Part shown: positions 17,213 to 25,216 of the stretch, one piece after another
Layout: each line of letters opens with the position of its first letter
Numbering within the stretch: the stretch's first letter is position 1
Notes under the pieces: generated by a model
Databases searched by the model: none
Told to the model about the DNA's origin: nothing
Seen by the model: only the letters and a program-made list of their open reading frames with translations
Origin: CAWKGV01 sp963849305
GTDB lineage: Bacteria; Pseudomonadota; Alphaproteobacteria; Acetobacterales; Acetobacteraceae
Length of the DNA stretch: 64,000 bases
NCBI GenBank assembly: GCA_963849305.1
Contig: CAWKGV010000005.1
Location: 62,001 to 126,000 of the forward strand
Direction of reading: 5' to 3'
Program-made: the position numbers and the translations under genes

Positions 17213-17635
17213 ATGGATCAAGTAGCCATGCTCTTCCGCCCTTGCCGCGCCTGCACCTGTTCGGCGCTGCGCCGGGTCAGCCGCGCTGTGACGCAGCACT
17301 ATGAGCAGGCGTTCCGGGGCACGGGCCTGCGGTCGACGCAGTTCACGCTACTGGCGACGCTCATCCAGACCGGTCCGATCCCACTCGGCCACCTTGCCGA
17401 CATGGCGGGCCTGGAGCGGACGACGCTCACCCGCAATCTCCGGCCGCTGGAGAAACGGAGACTGATTCGATCCGAGAGCGAGGAAGACGGCCGGGTTCGT
17501 CGTGTCGCCATCACGCCGGGCGGGGAGCGCCTGGCGCTCGAACTCTTGCCGGCGTGGCAGCGCGCGCAGTCGAGCGTCGCCGCCGTTCTGGAACGGGTGC
17601 CCCTGCCGCAAGTGGCGGCCGGCCTCGCAAGCTGA
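17213..17635 (+). CDS. MarR family transcriptional regulator
   Basis: A 140-residue winged-helix regulator. Helix-turn-helix and wing: LGHLADMAGLERTTLTRNLRPLEKRRLIRSESEEDGRVRRVAITPGGERL. The N-terminal CRACTCSALRRVSRAV carries a Cys cluster (C-x2-C-x-C) that could sense oxidation or electrophiles (inference). The start at 17213 was chosen on family length. It sits 38 bases upstream of a membrane-protein gene on the same strand, and identical near-palindromes flank both starts, suggesting it represses both genes. Confidence 0.88.
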   Translation: MDQVAMLFRPCRACTCSALRRVSRAVTQHYEQAFRGTGLRSTQFTLLATLIQTGPIPLGHLADMAGLERTTLTRNLRPLEKRRLIRSESEEDGRVRRVAITPGGERLALELLPAWQRAQSSVAAVLERVPLPQVAAGLAS

Positions 17636-17651
17636 TGTTTTGCCCAAATGG

Positions 17652-17663
17652 GTGCATATACAC
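17652..17663. promoter_or_regulatory. Operator-like site upstream of membrane-protein gene
   Basis: GTGCATATACAC, the exact inverse of the 17197-17208 site, overlapping the spacer just before the GGAGG ribosome binding site at 17664. Confidence 0.6.
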
Positions 17664-17673
17664 GGAGGACACG

Positions 17674-18381
17674 ATGATGACTATCGACCTTCTCTCCGCC
17701 ATCGAGTTGACGGCCAGCGCGGCAATCGTAATCACCGTGGTTGCCCTGGCGGTGGCGGGAACCCCGGATCGGCGAATTCGCGTCGCCGCGGCCCTAACCG
17801 CGTGGTTTGGCGTGGTCGTCGCGCTCGGCGCGAGCGGTGCGCTCTCCTACGTTGGCGTTCCGGGGCTGGGGTTGGCGGTAATGCTCCCGGTTCTGGTGAT
17901 GGCCGCTCTCGCCTTCGCCACCTCGGGCGGGCGGCAGGCGATCGAGAATGCCCCGGTGCCCGCGTTGATTGGTCTCAACGTGGTTCGAATTGCCGGGGTG
18001 ACCTTTTTGTTGCTCCATGCCGCGGGGCGGCTTCCGGCGCCGTTCGCCCCCATCGCAGGATGGGGCGACATTGCGGTGGGTGCGGCCGCGCCGCTCGTCG
18101 CATGGATGGTCGTGCGCCACCATCCGTGGAGCCGTCGCGCTGCCCTGACCTGGAATGCGCTCGGCCTTCTGGACCTCGTTACCGCGATCAGCCTTGGGAT
18201 CACGTCGTCGCCGGGCCCGCTCCGCGTCTTCGTCGGCGATCCGTCGAGCGCGATCATGAGCGAGCTTCCCTGGCTCCTGATTCCCGGTTTCCTGGTTCCC
18301 CTGCTTGCCTTCAACCACGTCGTACTGTTCGCGCAGCTGGCAGGGTCACCGCGACTGCACCGCCGCGCCCTCGTAGCGTGA
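17674..18381 (+). CDS. Multi-pass membrane protein, MarR-linked
   Basis: A 235-residue integral membrane protein with about seven hydrophobic segments (first LLSAIELTASAAIVITVVALAVAG; last LPWLLIPGFLVPLLAFNHVVLFAQL). A strong GGAGG precedes the ATG at 17674; a frame extending upstream overlaps the marR-type gene and is not likely. I do not recognise a characterised family; similar small membrane proteins next to MarR regulators are often exporters or stress-induced proteins, but nothing in the sequence shows a transport motif. Regulation by the adjacent MarR protein is suggested by the shared site. Confidence 0.7.
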   Translation: MMTIDLLSAIELTASAAIVITVVALAVAGTPDRRIRVAAALTAWFGVVVALGASGALSYVGVPGLGLAVMLPVLVMAALAFATSGGRQAIENAPVPALIGLNVVRIAGVTFLLLHAAGRLPAPFAPIAGWGDIAVGAAAPLVAWMVVRHHPWSRRAALTWNALGLLDLVTAISLGITSSPGPLRVFVGDPSSAIMSELPWLLIPGFLVPLLAFNHVVLFAQLAGSPRLHRRALVA

Positions 18382-18515
18382 GCCGCCGATGGATGGGATC
18401 ACTGTTCAGCTTCCATCGGAATCGCTGTCCGCCTTTGCCCGGAATTCGCAACACGGGGTAGAGCCAACCGTCAAAAATGGCCCCTGGTGACACGACTGCT
18501 GGGCCGGGGCTACAT

Positions 18516-18760
18516 GGCATGCGCCACCACGTCGTCGAGCGCGGTCCCGAGCAGAAGGGCTTCGTCGTGCTGGCAGGCCGCTGGATCGTGGAGCGCAGCT
18601 TCGGTTGGCTGGTGCCTTGGGGCGGGTTGCTCCGGGACCGCGCGGGCCGCCTCGTCGCCGCCGCCGCTCGCCTCGCTTTCGCGGTGGTTCTCTCCGGTGT
18701 CGAGGCCCTGCTCAACCCCATGCCAATCTTCGATCCAAGCGACATGCCGCCGCAAGCTGA
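18516..18760 (+). mobile_element. IS5-family transposase remnant (C-terminal part)
   Basis: The plus strand reads GPEQKGFVVLAGRWIVERSF then GWLVPWGGLLRDRAGR, which matches the end of IS5-type transposases (catalytic Glu in RRWVVERTFAW). No N-terminal half or complete ends are found between the membrane-protein gene and 18779, so this is a truncated element. The flanking sequence at 18382-18515 has no gene. Confidence 0.7.
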
Positions 18761-18778
18761 ACCCACTCAAACAGGCTC

Positions 18779-19751
18779 TCAGCCGCCACCGACGCGACGC
18801 AAGAGCTGCTTTAGTAGTTGCACCTCGCTTGGATCGAAGCCCTCCAAGGCATCAGCCTCGCCCGCTTTCAGCATCGCGATCATCTGGATGATCGACTGAC
18901 GACCGGTCGGGGTCAATCGGATCTCGCTATCGGCGTCCGCCGGGTTCAGGACGCTGACCAGGCCACGTGCTGCCAGTCGCACGACAGCGTCCGGAGTGAT
19001 CGGCCGTCCGCGGGCTTCGCTGTGCTGGGCGATCTCATGTAAGCGAAGCCCGTCCTCGCGGCCCAGGATGTTGAGAATGGCATACTCCTCGCCGGTCCAG
19101 CCGCGTCGCTGACGTTCCTGTATCGCCTCTCGCCGGATTTCGGAAATAGGCTTTCGAGACGTGGTACAGCAGGTCATTGGGCGACAAACTGCTCTCAACT
19201 TCTTCTACAACGGTCGGCTGTGCCGTCTCTGTTCGAAGCAACATGCCATAGCGGCCGCCGTGGAACACCAAGGGCGAGCGCTCCGAATGGGTGAAGTCGA
19301 GGATCTCGCCTACGAAGATAACATGGTCGCCACCTTCGTATTGATAGGCCGTTCGGCACGCGAAGCGCGCCGCGCAATCGCGCAGCATGGGGATCGCGTT
19401 GGGTCCACGATCGATCGGCACGCCCGCAAACTTCTCGAGGCCTTTGGTCGCGAACCGCGCCGAGACCGCCTCCTGCCCGGCGGATAGGATATGCACGGCG
19501 AAGTGTGCGCTGCCGCGGAAGGCGTCGATACTGGAAGACGTCCGGGCCAGACTCCAGAGCACCATCGGCGGCTTCAGCGACACAGAGGAGAAGCTGTTGG
19601 CTGTCAGACCAACATCGACCCCATTGGGCCCGCGTGTAGTCACGATCGTGACGCCGGTAGCAAAAGAGCCGAAAGCATTGCGGAGGGCCCTGGCGTCGAG
19701 CTCTGGGCGCGGTTGCCCCTGCCCATCAAGGACCACGGCGGGCGCAGTCAT
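18779..19751 (-). CDS. Flavin reductase with C-terminal MarR-like domain (frameshifted)
   Basis: The N-terminal part is a flavin reductase of the DIM6/NTAB type (LRNAFGSFATGVTIVTTRG, GLTANSFSSVSLKPPMVLWS, HFAVHILSAGQE, GILDF-like FVGEILDF). After SPNDLLYHVSKAYF one extra base near 19140 breaks the frame; the other frame continues EIRREAIQERQRRGWTGEEY with a winged helix to 18779. The same architecture is known in the reductase component of 4-hydroxyphenylacetate 3-hydroxylase (C1), where the MarR-like domain is an aromatic-effector-sensing autoinhibitory module. The start at 19751 (MTAPAVVLDGQGQ) follows a GGGAG site and overlaps the upstream ribB-like stop (ATGA). As read, the protein stops at 19035. 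Confidence 0.78.
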
Positions 19752-20462
19752 TGCCAGCTCCCAAGCGCCGTACCGATCCATTCCGCCAGTGCGTGCACGG
19801 TCCCGATTGGGATATCGTGCTCCTGTGCGAAGACGAGCAACTCGTCGCGCCGCATTGGCTCGCCGCTCGCGTCCAGAATTTCACAGATAGCAGCTGCGGG
19901 AATCAGCCCGGCCACCTCCGTAAGAGTGACCGCGGCTTCGGTGTGGCCTCGCCGCTCGGCAAGCCCCCGCCCACGAGCCGCGAGAGGAAAGACATGGCCA
20001 GGGGCCACTAGGTCGCCGGGGCGCGTCGACGGATCGCCCAGCAGCACGGTCGCGTGCAGAAATGCCCGTGCCGACGCCTTCTGCCGCATCGACCGACGCG
20101 GTAAACGCCGTGCCACGCGGGCAGGTGTTGCGCGGCACCATCGGCGCAAGCCCGAAACGGGCAACCAGATCGGGAGCCAGGGCAGCACAGATGAGGCCGC
20201 CGCAGGAGCGGATCATGAGATTCACGAGGGAAGGGGAGGCAAACTGCGCCGCGAAGACGAGGTCACCCTCGTTCTCCCGATCCTCGTTGTCGCAAACGAT
20301 CACCGGACGTCCGAGGCCGATGGCCTGTACTAAGACGTTAGGCGGACTGAAGCTCGGGTATTGCAGGGTCGCAGGCGTCACGAGTAGCGAGGGATAACCC
20401 GGTATTGTGGCAATACCGCGGGCCTTAGGGCGGTCAGTCCTGACCGATATCGCCGATTCCAT
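19748..20462 (-). CDS. ribB: 3,4-dihydroxy-2-butanone-4-phosphate synthase-like (frameshifted)
   Basis: RibB-type enzyme converting ribulose 5-phosphate to 3,4-dihydroxy-2-butanone 4-phosphate plus formate for flavin synthesis. The first frame carries IVCDNEDRENEGDLVFAAQF, RGTAFTASVDAAEG and GTGISARDRA; the second carries LLGDPSTRPGDLVAPGHVFP, RGHTEAAVTL and ICEILDASGE. A small out-of-frame deletion at about 20050 removes roughly the residues between DRA and LLGDP. It is followed with a four-base overlap by the flavin reductase, so the pair probably supplied reduced flavin to a flavin-dependent hydroxylase. The N-terminal extension with two palindromes makes the start uncertain. Confidence 0.72.
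20401..20446. promoter_or_regulatory. Two palindromes at the ribB-like 5' end
   Basis: GGTATTGTGGCAATACC (20401-20417) and CGGTCAGTCCTGACCG (20431-20446) are close together inside the first codons of the proposed ribB-like gene. They look like operator or hairpin sites, so the real start may be further downstream. Confidence 0.4.
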
Positions 20463-20490
20463 TCGATGCTCTCCAGGTCTGACCCACGGT

Positions 20491-20805
20491 TCAGGGAATG
20501 CTGATATCGAGCAGCGGCGCGTATTGCTGCGCGCCGAAGGTGTCGCGCTCGCCGACGCTGCCCTGCGCCCAGTTGCGCCGCAGGGTCAGCTTGAAGGCGC
20601 GTGCCGGGTCGAAGAACATGCAGACGATCACGTCCTCCACGGACACGCCGTAGATCGCCGCCAGCCGCGCGGTGTGCAGCTGTTGGCTCTCCTTGACGCG
20701 GCGGTACACCGCGTCGTCGTCGAAGATCACGTCGAAGGTGATCTCGAACGGCCCGGCATTCTTGCTGCGGATGACCTTCGCCAGATCCTTAAGGGGTGCG
20801 GGCAT
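20491..20805 (-). CDS. DUF4387 domain-containing protein
   Basis: A 104-residue protein starting MPAPLKDLAKVIRSKNAGPF and ending TFGAQQYAPLLDISIP, the full-length DUF4387 pattern. These proteins are commonly encoded directly after AtuA/DUF1446 proteins, sometimes fused to them, and probably act as a small subunit or accessory domain; the activity is unknown. It follows the AtuA-like gene with a one-base gap. A remnant of a second copy's tail is at 16870-16977. Confidence 0.85.
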   Translation of the reverse strand: MPAPLKDLAKVIRSKNAGPFEITFDVIFDDDAVYRRVKESQQLHTARLAAIYGVSVEDVIVCMFFDPARAFKLTLRRNWAQGSVGERDTFGAQQYAPLLDISIP

Positions 20806-20806
20806 G

Positions 20807-22177
20807 TCAGACTTCCAGATAACGGATGGGGAACAGCTCGTCCGGCGCGTCCACCTCCATCAGATGATACACCGAGAACCGGCACACCGGGCCGATCGGG
20901 TTCTCCGGCGGGTTGAGCGGGATCGCGAAGTTGCCCGAGGTGGCGAGCTGGCCCGGATAGGGCATGTGCAGCACCGCGATGCGCGCGCTGCTGCAGATCG
21001 CGTTGGCGAGATCCTGCGTCGGCGCGGTCACCTCGCCGAGCAGACCGACCTCGTGCGGCACCACATGCTTGAGCGGTTCGAGCTCGCCCATCACGGCGTT
21101 GCGGCCATAGACGTGAAACACCATCGTGGCCGCGCCGCTCGCGAGTTCGGGAAACGCCGCCGCCGTCCGCTTGCGCACGCCGTCGAGAAAGCTGTCGAGC
21201 TGACCGATCAGGATCCGGTCGCGGATGCCGCCGATGAAGATGGTACGATGGCCGATCACGGCGGCGCCTTCGAGCTTCACGCTGTAGCGCTGCGACGGGT
21301 GGAACACGCTCCCGCTCACGCGCACGCGGCGTTCGTCCAGGGGCTCATAGCGTGATTCGCGCAGATCCAGCACGCCGCCCGGCCCGGCGAGCAGATCGGG
21401 CCGCGACTTCTCGTAGAGCGTGTGCGCCGCCACCGAAGCGGGCGTGCATCGCTCCGCCGGGTTCATCGGCTCGAGGTCGAAGCTGTCGCGGCGGACGGTC
21501 GCGAGGATGACGCGCCCCTTGGGCTCGGCGCAATTGGCACCGCACTCCACGATCTTGCCCATGTGCCAGAACACGCCGGGGTCGATGCCGTGCAGCGAGC
21601 AGAGGCCCGCATAGGGTGCCGGGTCGTAGGAGCGGCCGCTGACGATGATGTCCACGTCGGGTCGCTCGGCCAGCACGCGGGCGAAGGGCTCGGCGCCCAT
21701 CTGCGCGACGAGATTGGTCGCCTGGTCCACGGCGTCGTGGGTGAGGTCGCCGGACGGCCCGCATTCGGCGATGCGGCCCGCATCCAACTGGCGGTGAACA
21801 ATGGCGCGGTCGAGATCCGAATAGATCGTCGCAACCTTGAAGCGATGACCCCTATCCGCGGCGATCTCGCGGATCATCGCCACCATGTCGTCCACGTGGC
21901 GGTCGATGCCCGGGCCGCCGGCGGAGCTCATGATCAGCGGGATCTTCCGCTCGGCGCAGGCCTGCAGCAGCAGCGACAGGTCGCTCATGTAGGCCTGCCG
22001 GCTGACCAGCATCGCGCCCAGCCCGAGCTGGTAGGGACCGGGGTCGGTCGAGCCCGAGTCGACGATGATGGCATCCGGGCCACGGTCGACCCCGCGCCAG
22101 AAGTGTTCGGCGGGGATGCCGTAGCCCAGCATTCCTATCGGGGTCAGGATCTTCAGTTCGTCCTTGGTCATCCGCAT
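20807..22177 (-). CDS. AtuA-like (DUF1446) acyclic terpene utilization family protein
   Basis: A 456-residue soluble protein of the DUF1446/AtuA family: GMLGYGIPAEHFWRGVDRGP, DSGSTDPGPYQLGLG, MSSAGGPGIDRHVDDMV and DIIVSGRSYDPAPYAG are typical. AtuA is required for citronellol/geraniol use in pseudomonads, but the family is broad and its chemistry is not settled. The DUF4387 gene follows immediately, so they likely form a complex. Divergent from the FMN monooxygenase gene at 22388. The Met at 22171 is an alternative start. Confidence 0.87.
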   Translation of the reverse strand: MRMTKDELKILTPIGMLGYGIPAEHFWRGVDRGPDAIIVDSGSTDPGPYQLGLGAMLVSRQAYMSDLSLLLQACAERKIPLIMSSAGGPGIDRHVDDMVAMIREIAADRGHRFKVATIYSDLDRAIVHRQLDAGRIAECGPSGDLTHDAVDQATNLVAQMGAEPFARVLAERPDVDIIVSGRSYDPAPYAGLCSLHGIDPGVFWHMGKIVECGANCAEPKGRVILATVRRDSFDLEPMNPAERCTPASVAAHTLYEKSRPDLLAGPGGVLDLRESRYEPLDERRVRVSGSVFHPSQRYSVKLEGAAVIGHRTIFIGGIRDRILIGQLDSFLDGVRKRTAAAFPELASGAATMVFHVYGRNAVMGELEPLKHVVPHEVGLLGEVTAPTQDLANAICSSARIAVLHMPYPGQLATSGNFAIPLNPPENPIGPVCRFSVYHLMEVDAPDELFPIRYLEV

Positions 22178-22387
22178 GAAACTCGATCCGCTTGCTCTGG
22201 CCCCGGAGATATGCGCCTGCCCCGCGCGCCTGGCGAATGGATCGCGTCTAAGCCCCCATAGCCGCCGCCGATCAATGCGCGCGCGACGGCCGGCGCGTCA
22301 GTCATTCCCCCGGCCGACAGGCCGATAGCCGGAATCGAATTGCGGCGGTTGCCCGGTTGGTCACCTCTAGGCGGCGACGAAACCGGC

Positions 22388-23752
22388 ATGGAGAGAATGA
22401 TGAAACGAGACCTGCCGCGCGGCGGAATGGCGATGATCGCGTTCCTCCAGGCGCAGAACTGCAGCAATTATCCGGGATCGTGGCGGCATCCCGCCGCGCC
22501 GCCGGACTTCCTCACCGCGCAGCACTATCAGCGCATCGCGCGCACACTGGAGGAGAGCAAGTTCCACCTCGCGTTCTTCGACGACCGTCTGGCGATGCCG
22601 GATCTCGGCGGCAATTTCGACGGCACGGTGCGTCACGGCGTCCGCACCGTGAAGATGGACCTGATCCCGATCCTCACCGCGATGGGCATGGCGACCAGCC
22701 GCATCGGCCTCGGCGGCACCTATTCCACCACCTACTACGAGCCGTTCCATGTCGCGCGCACCTTCGCAACTCTCGACCTGATAATCGGCGGCCGCGCGGC
22801 GTGGAACGTCGTCACCTCGCTGAACGACTTTGAGGCTGCGAACTTCGGCCAGGACCAGCATCTGGAGCACGATCTGCGCTACGACCGCGCGGACGAGTTC
22901 ATCGAGGTCGTCATGGGCCACTGGGCGACGTGGGCGGATGACGCGATCGTCGCGGACAGAACGACCGGGTTCTTCGCGGACCCCGCCAAGGTTCGCGCCC
23001 TCAACCACGCCGGCAAATGGTTCCGCTCGCGCGGCCCGTTCACCGTGCCGCGTTCGCCGCAAGGCCACCCGGTCATCATGCAGGCCGGCCAGAGCGGCCG
23101 CGGCCAGGCCTTCGCCGCACGTTGGGGCGAGCTGATCTTCGCCTCCGTCAAGGCCGCCGAACCCGGCCGGGCGAGCTACCGCGCCTTCAAGGATGCGGTC
23201 GACCGGGCGGGGCGGAACCCGGACCAGGTGAAGCTTGCGCCGGCGATCTACAGCGTGGTCGGCGAGACCAGGGCGATCGCGGAGGAGAAGCGCGCCTTCA
23301 TCGAGTTGCTGGCGGCACCCGAGGACAGCCTGACGTTGATCGCCGAGGTGACGAACTTCGATTTCAGCAAGGTGGGTCTGGACGAGCCGCTGGACGACCG
23401 GCAGCTCGCGTCGGTCGGCGTCAACCTCGGCCTGAAGGCGCGGGTGATCGAGCGCAGCGGCAAGTCCAACCCGACGCCGCGCGACTTCATCACGTTCAGC
23501 AAACGGGGCACGATCAATGAGATGCCGGTGTTCTGCGGCACGGCCGAGGACGTGGCGGACCAGCTCGAGGACTGGTTCACGACCGAGGTATGCGACGGCT
23601 TCGTGCTGGCCGCCACCCACCGTCCCGGCGCCTACGAGGATTTCGGCCGCCTGGTGGTTCCCGAGCTCCAGCGCCGCGGGCTGTTCCACCAGGACTACGC
23701 CGGCACGACGTTGCGGGAGAACCTCGGATTGCCGCGGCCGGTCGTCAGATAA
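22388..23752 (+). CDS. NtaA/DmoA-type FMN-dependent monooxygenase
   Basis: Luciferase-like flavin monooxygenase (TIM barrel) of about 454 residues. The patterns SWRHPAAPPDFLTAQHYQRI, FFDDRLAMPD, RIGLGGTYSTTYYEPFHVAR, GGRAAWNVVTS and RYDRADEFIEVVMGHW are those of the nitrilotriacetate/dimethylsulfide/xenobiotic monooxygenase group, which use reduced FMN from a separate reductase. A GGAGAG lies just inside the proposed start, so initiation at 22400 (MKRDLPRGG) is also possible. It is divergent from atuA-like and convergent with the binding-protein gene; a strong hairpin follows the stop. Confidence 0.9.
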   Translation: MERMMKRDLPRGGMAMIAFLQAQNCSNYPGSWRHPAAPPDFLTAQHYQRIARTLEESKFHLAFFDDRLAMPDLGGNFDGTVRHGVRTVKMDLIPILTAMGMATSRIGLGGTYSTTYYEPFHVARTFATLDLIIGGRAAWNVVTSLNDFEAANFGQDQHLEHDLRYDRADEFIEVVMGHWATWADDAIVADRTTGFFADPAKVRALNHAGKWFRSRGPFTVPRSPQGHPVIMQAGQSGRGQAFAARWGELIFASVKAAEPGRASYRAFKDAVDRAGRNPDQVKLAPAIYSVVGETRAIAEEKRAFIELLAAPEDSLTLIAEVTNFDFSKVGLDEPLDDRQLASVGVNLGLKARVIERSGKSNPTPRDFITFSKRGTINEMPVFCGTAEDVADQLEDWFTTEVCDGFVLAATHRPGAYEDFGRLVVPELQRRGLFHQDYAGTTLRENLGLPRPVVR

Positions 23753-23757
23753 CGCGC

Positions 23758-23790
23758 AGGGCAGGACACCGAACGCCGGTGTCCTGCCCT
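23758..23790. terminator. Bidirectional hairpin terminator
   Basis: A perfect 13-bp inverted repeat (AGGGCAGGACACC / GGTGTCCTGCCCT) with a 7-base loop between the convergent monooxygenase and binding-protein genes. There is no long T run, as is common in GC-rich genomes. Confidence 0.75.
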
Positions 23791-23809
23791 TCCGGTGCTG
23801 GTGCCGGGC

Positions 23810-25015
23810 TCAGACGTTGGCGCCCTCGATCACCTCGCCGAAGCGCTGCCATGTCTTGCCGGTCCATTTCATCAGCTGCAGTTGCCTGATCGGCCGGTAG
23901 TTGGTCGGGCTCGTGTTGACCTTGATCCCCGGCAGCAGCACCGGAATTTCCAGATCCTTGATGTTGCTCGCCTGCCGCATGATGTTCCCGCGCGACAGAT
24001 CGCTGCCGCACTGCTTCAGCACCTGCAGCATCGTCAGCGAGACGCCGTAGCCGAATACGTAACCGCCGTCCGTCATGTCGCCGGCGGGGAAATGCTGTTT
24101 CATGAACTCGCGCCACTTGCCCATGCCGGGATCATTGTCCCAGCTCGGATCGGTCGGGTCCTTGGCATAGGCCGAGCTGACGATGCCGATGCCGTTCTCC
24201 ATTCCGGCTGGCCGCATCACCCCGCCCACGGAGGCCGACACGTTGCTGAGGAAGTGCAGCGGCTTCCAGTTCATGGCCGCCACCTTGCGGATCGCCTGCG
24301 CCGCGAATTTCGGCGACGCGGCGGTGACGAGCACGTCGACGCCGGCCGCCTGAAGTGATGTCATCTGGCTGTCGATCGTCGGGTCGCTGGTCTCGTAGGA
24401 GAATTGCGCCACCTTGGAGAATTTGTCGCCCAGCGTGTCCTTGAGCCCGGCGATGTAGTCCTTGCCAAAATCGTCGTTCTGGTAGAGCAGCCCGATCTTG
24501 CCGTCCGGCTTCTCCTTGAGAATGGTTTTGCCATAGATCTGCGCCTCCACCCGGTAACTCGGCTGCCAGCCGATCGTCCACGGATGCTGCTTGTAGTCGC
24601 CCCACTTGTCGCCGCCCGTCGCGATGAAGAGCTGCGGGACCTTGCGCTGATTGCAGTATTTCAGGATCGCCGAGTTCGCCGCGGTGCCGAGCGTGTTGAA
24701 CAGGCACGCCACCCCGTCCAGCTCGATCAGGCGTCGCGTCTGCTCTACCGTCTTGGGCGGGGTCGAGGTGTCGTCGTAGGTAATGAAATCGACCTTTCGG
24801 CCGCCGAGCCCGCCCGCCTCGTTGGCTGCCGCGAACATGGCGGCGTCCATCTTGCCGATGACGCCGTAGGCGGAGGTCGGGCCGGAATACGGCATCGTGT
24901 TGCCGATGCGGATCTCGGTCGCGGTCACGCCCGGCGTATCGGCCGCCCGCGACAGCTTCGATGCCAACGAAACCACGCTGGCGGCGGCGGTGGTCAGCAG
25001 TGTTCTCCTACGCAT
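23810..25015 (-). CDS. ABC transporter substrate-binding protein (branched-chain amino acid type)
   Basis: Periplasmic binding protein of the Leu/Ile/Val-binding family (type I fold), 401 residues. It begins MRRRTLLTTAAASVVSLASK with a signal peptide of Tat-like character (RRR), followed by TEIRIGNTMPYSGPTSAYG, DDTSTPPKTVEQTRRLIE and LLYQNDDFGKDYI. No permease or ATPase genes adjoin it; it may share the Liv system at 30.8-35.8 kb or serve one elsewhere. Neighbours suggest uptake of the substrate handled by the 20-27 kb catabolic genes. Confidence 0.9.
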   Translation of the reverse strand: MRRRTLLTTAAASVVSLASKLSRAADTPGVTATEIRIGNTMPYSGPTSAYGVIGKMDAAMFAAANEAGGLGGRKVDFITYDDTSTPPKTVEQTRRLIELDGVACLFNTLGTAANSAILKYCNQRKVPQLFIATGGDKWGDYKQHPWTIGWQPSYRVEAQIYGKTILKEKPDGKIGLLYQNDDFGKDYIAGLKDTLGDKFSKVAQFSYETSDPTIDSQMTSLQAAGVDVLVTAASPKFAAQAIRKVAAMNWKPLHFLSNVSASVGGVMRPAGMENGIGIVSSAYAKDPTDPSWDNDPGMGKWREFMKQHFPAGDMTDGGYVFGYGVSLTMLQVLKQCGSDLSRGNIMRQASNIKDLEIPVLLPGIKVNTSPTNYRPIRQLQLMKWTGKTWQRFGEVIEGANV

Positions 25016-25216
25016 CGTGAGCGTGTCTCCCGAATCCGTTGCAGAATGTGATGTGTCCCGGACCCCGACGCACCGAGAGCCGGTCGATCCAGTATAACGC
25101 CGGTGGCTGCGCCAATCGCATAGGGAGGCGCTATCCGGCTATAGCGGCAAACCGCTTTACCGGGCGCAGCAGCGGGTCCTAATGCACAGGTATTCAGGCA
25201 GCGGGAGCTCACGAAC

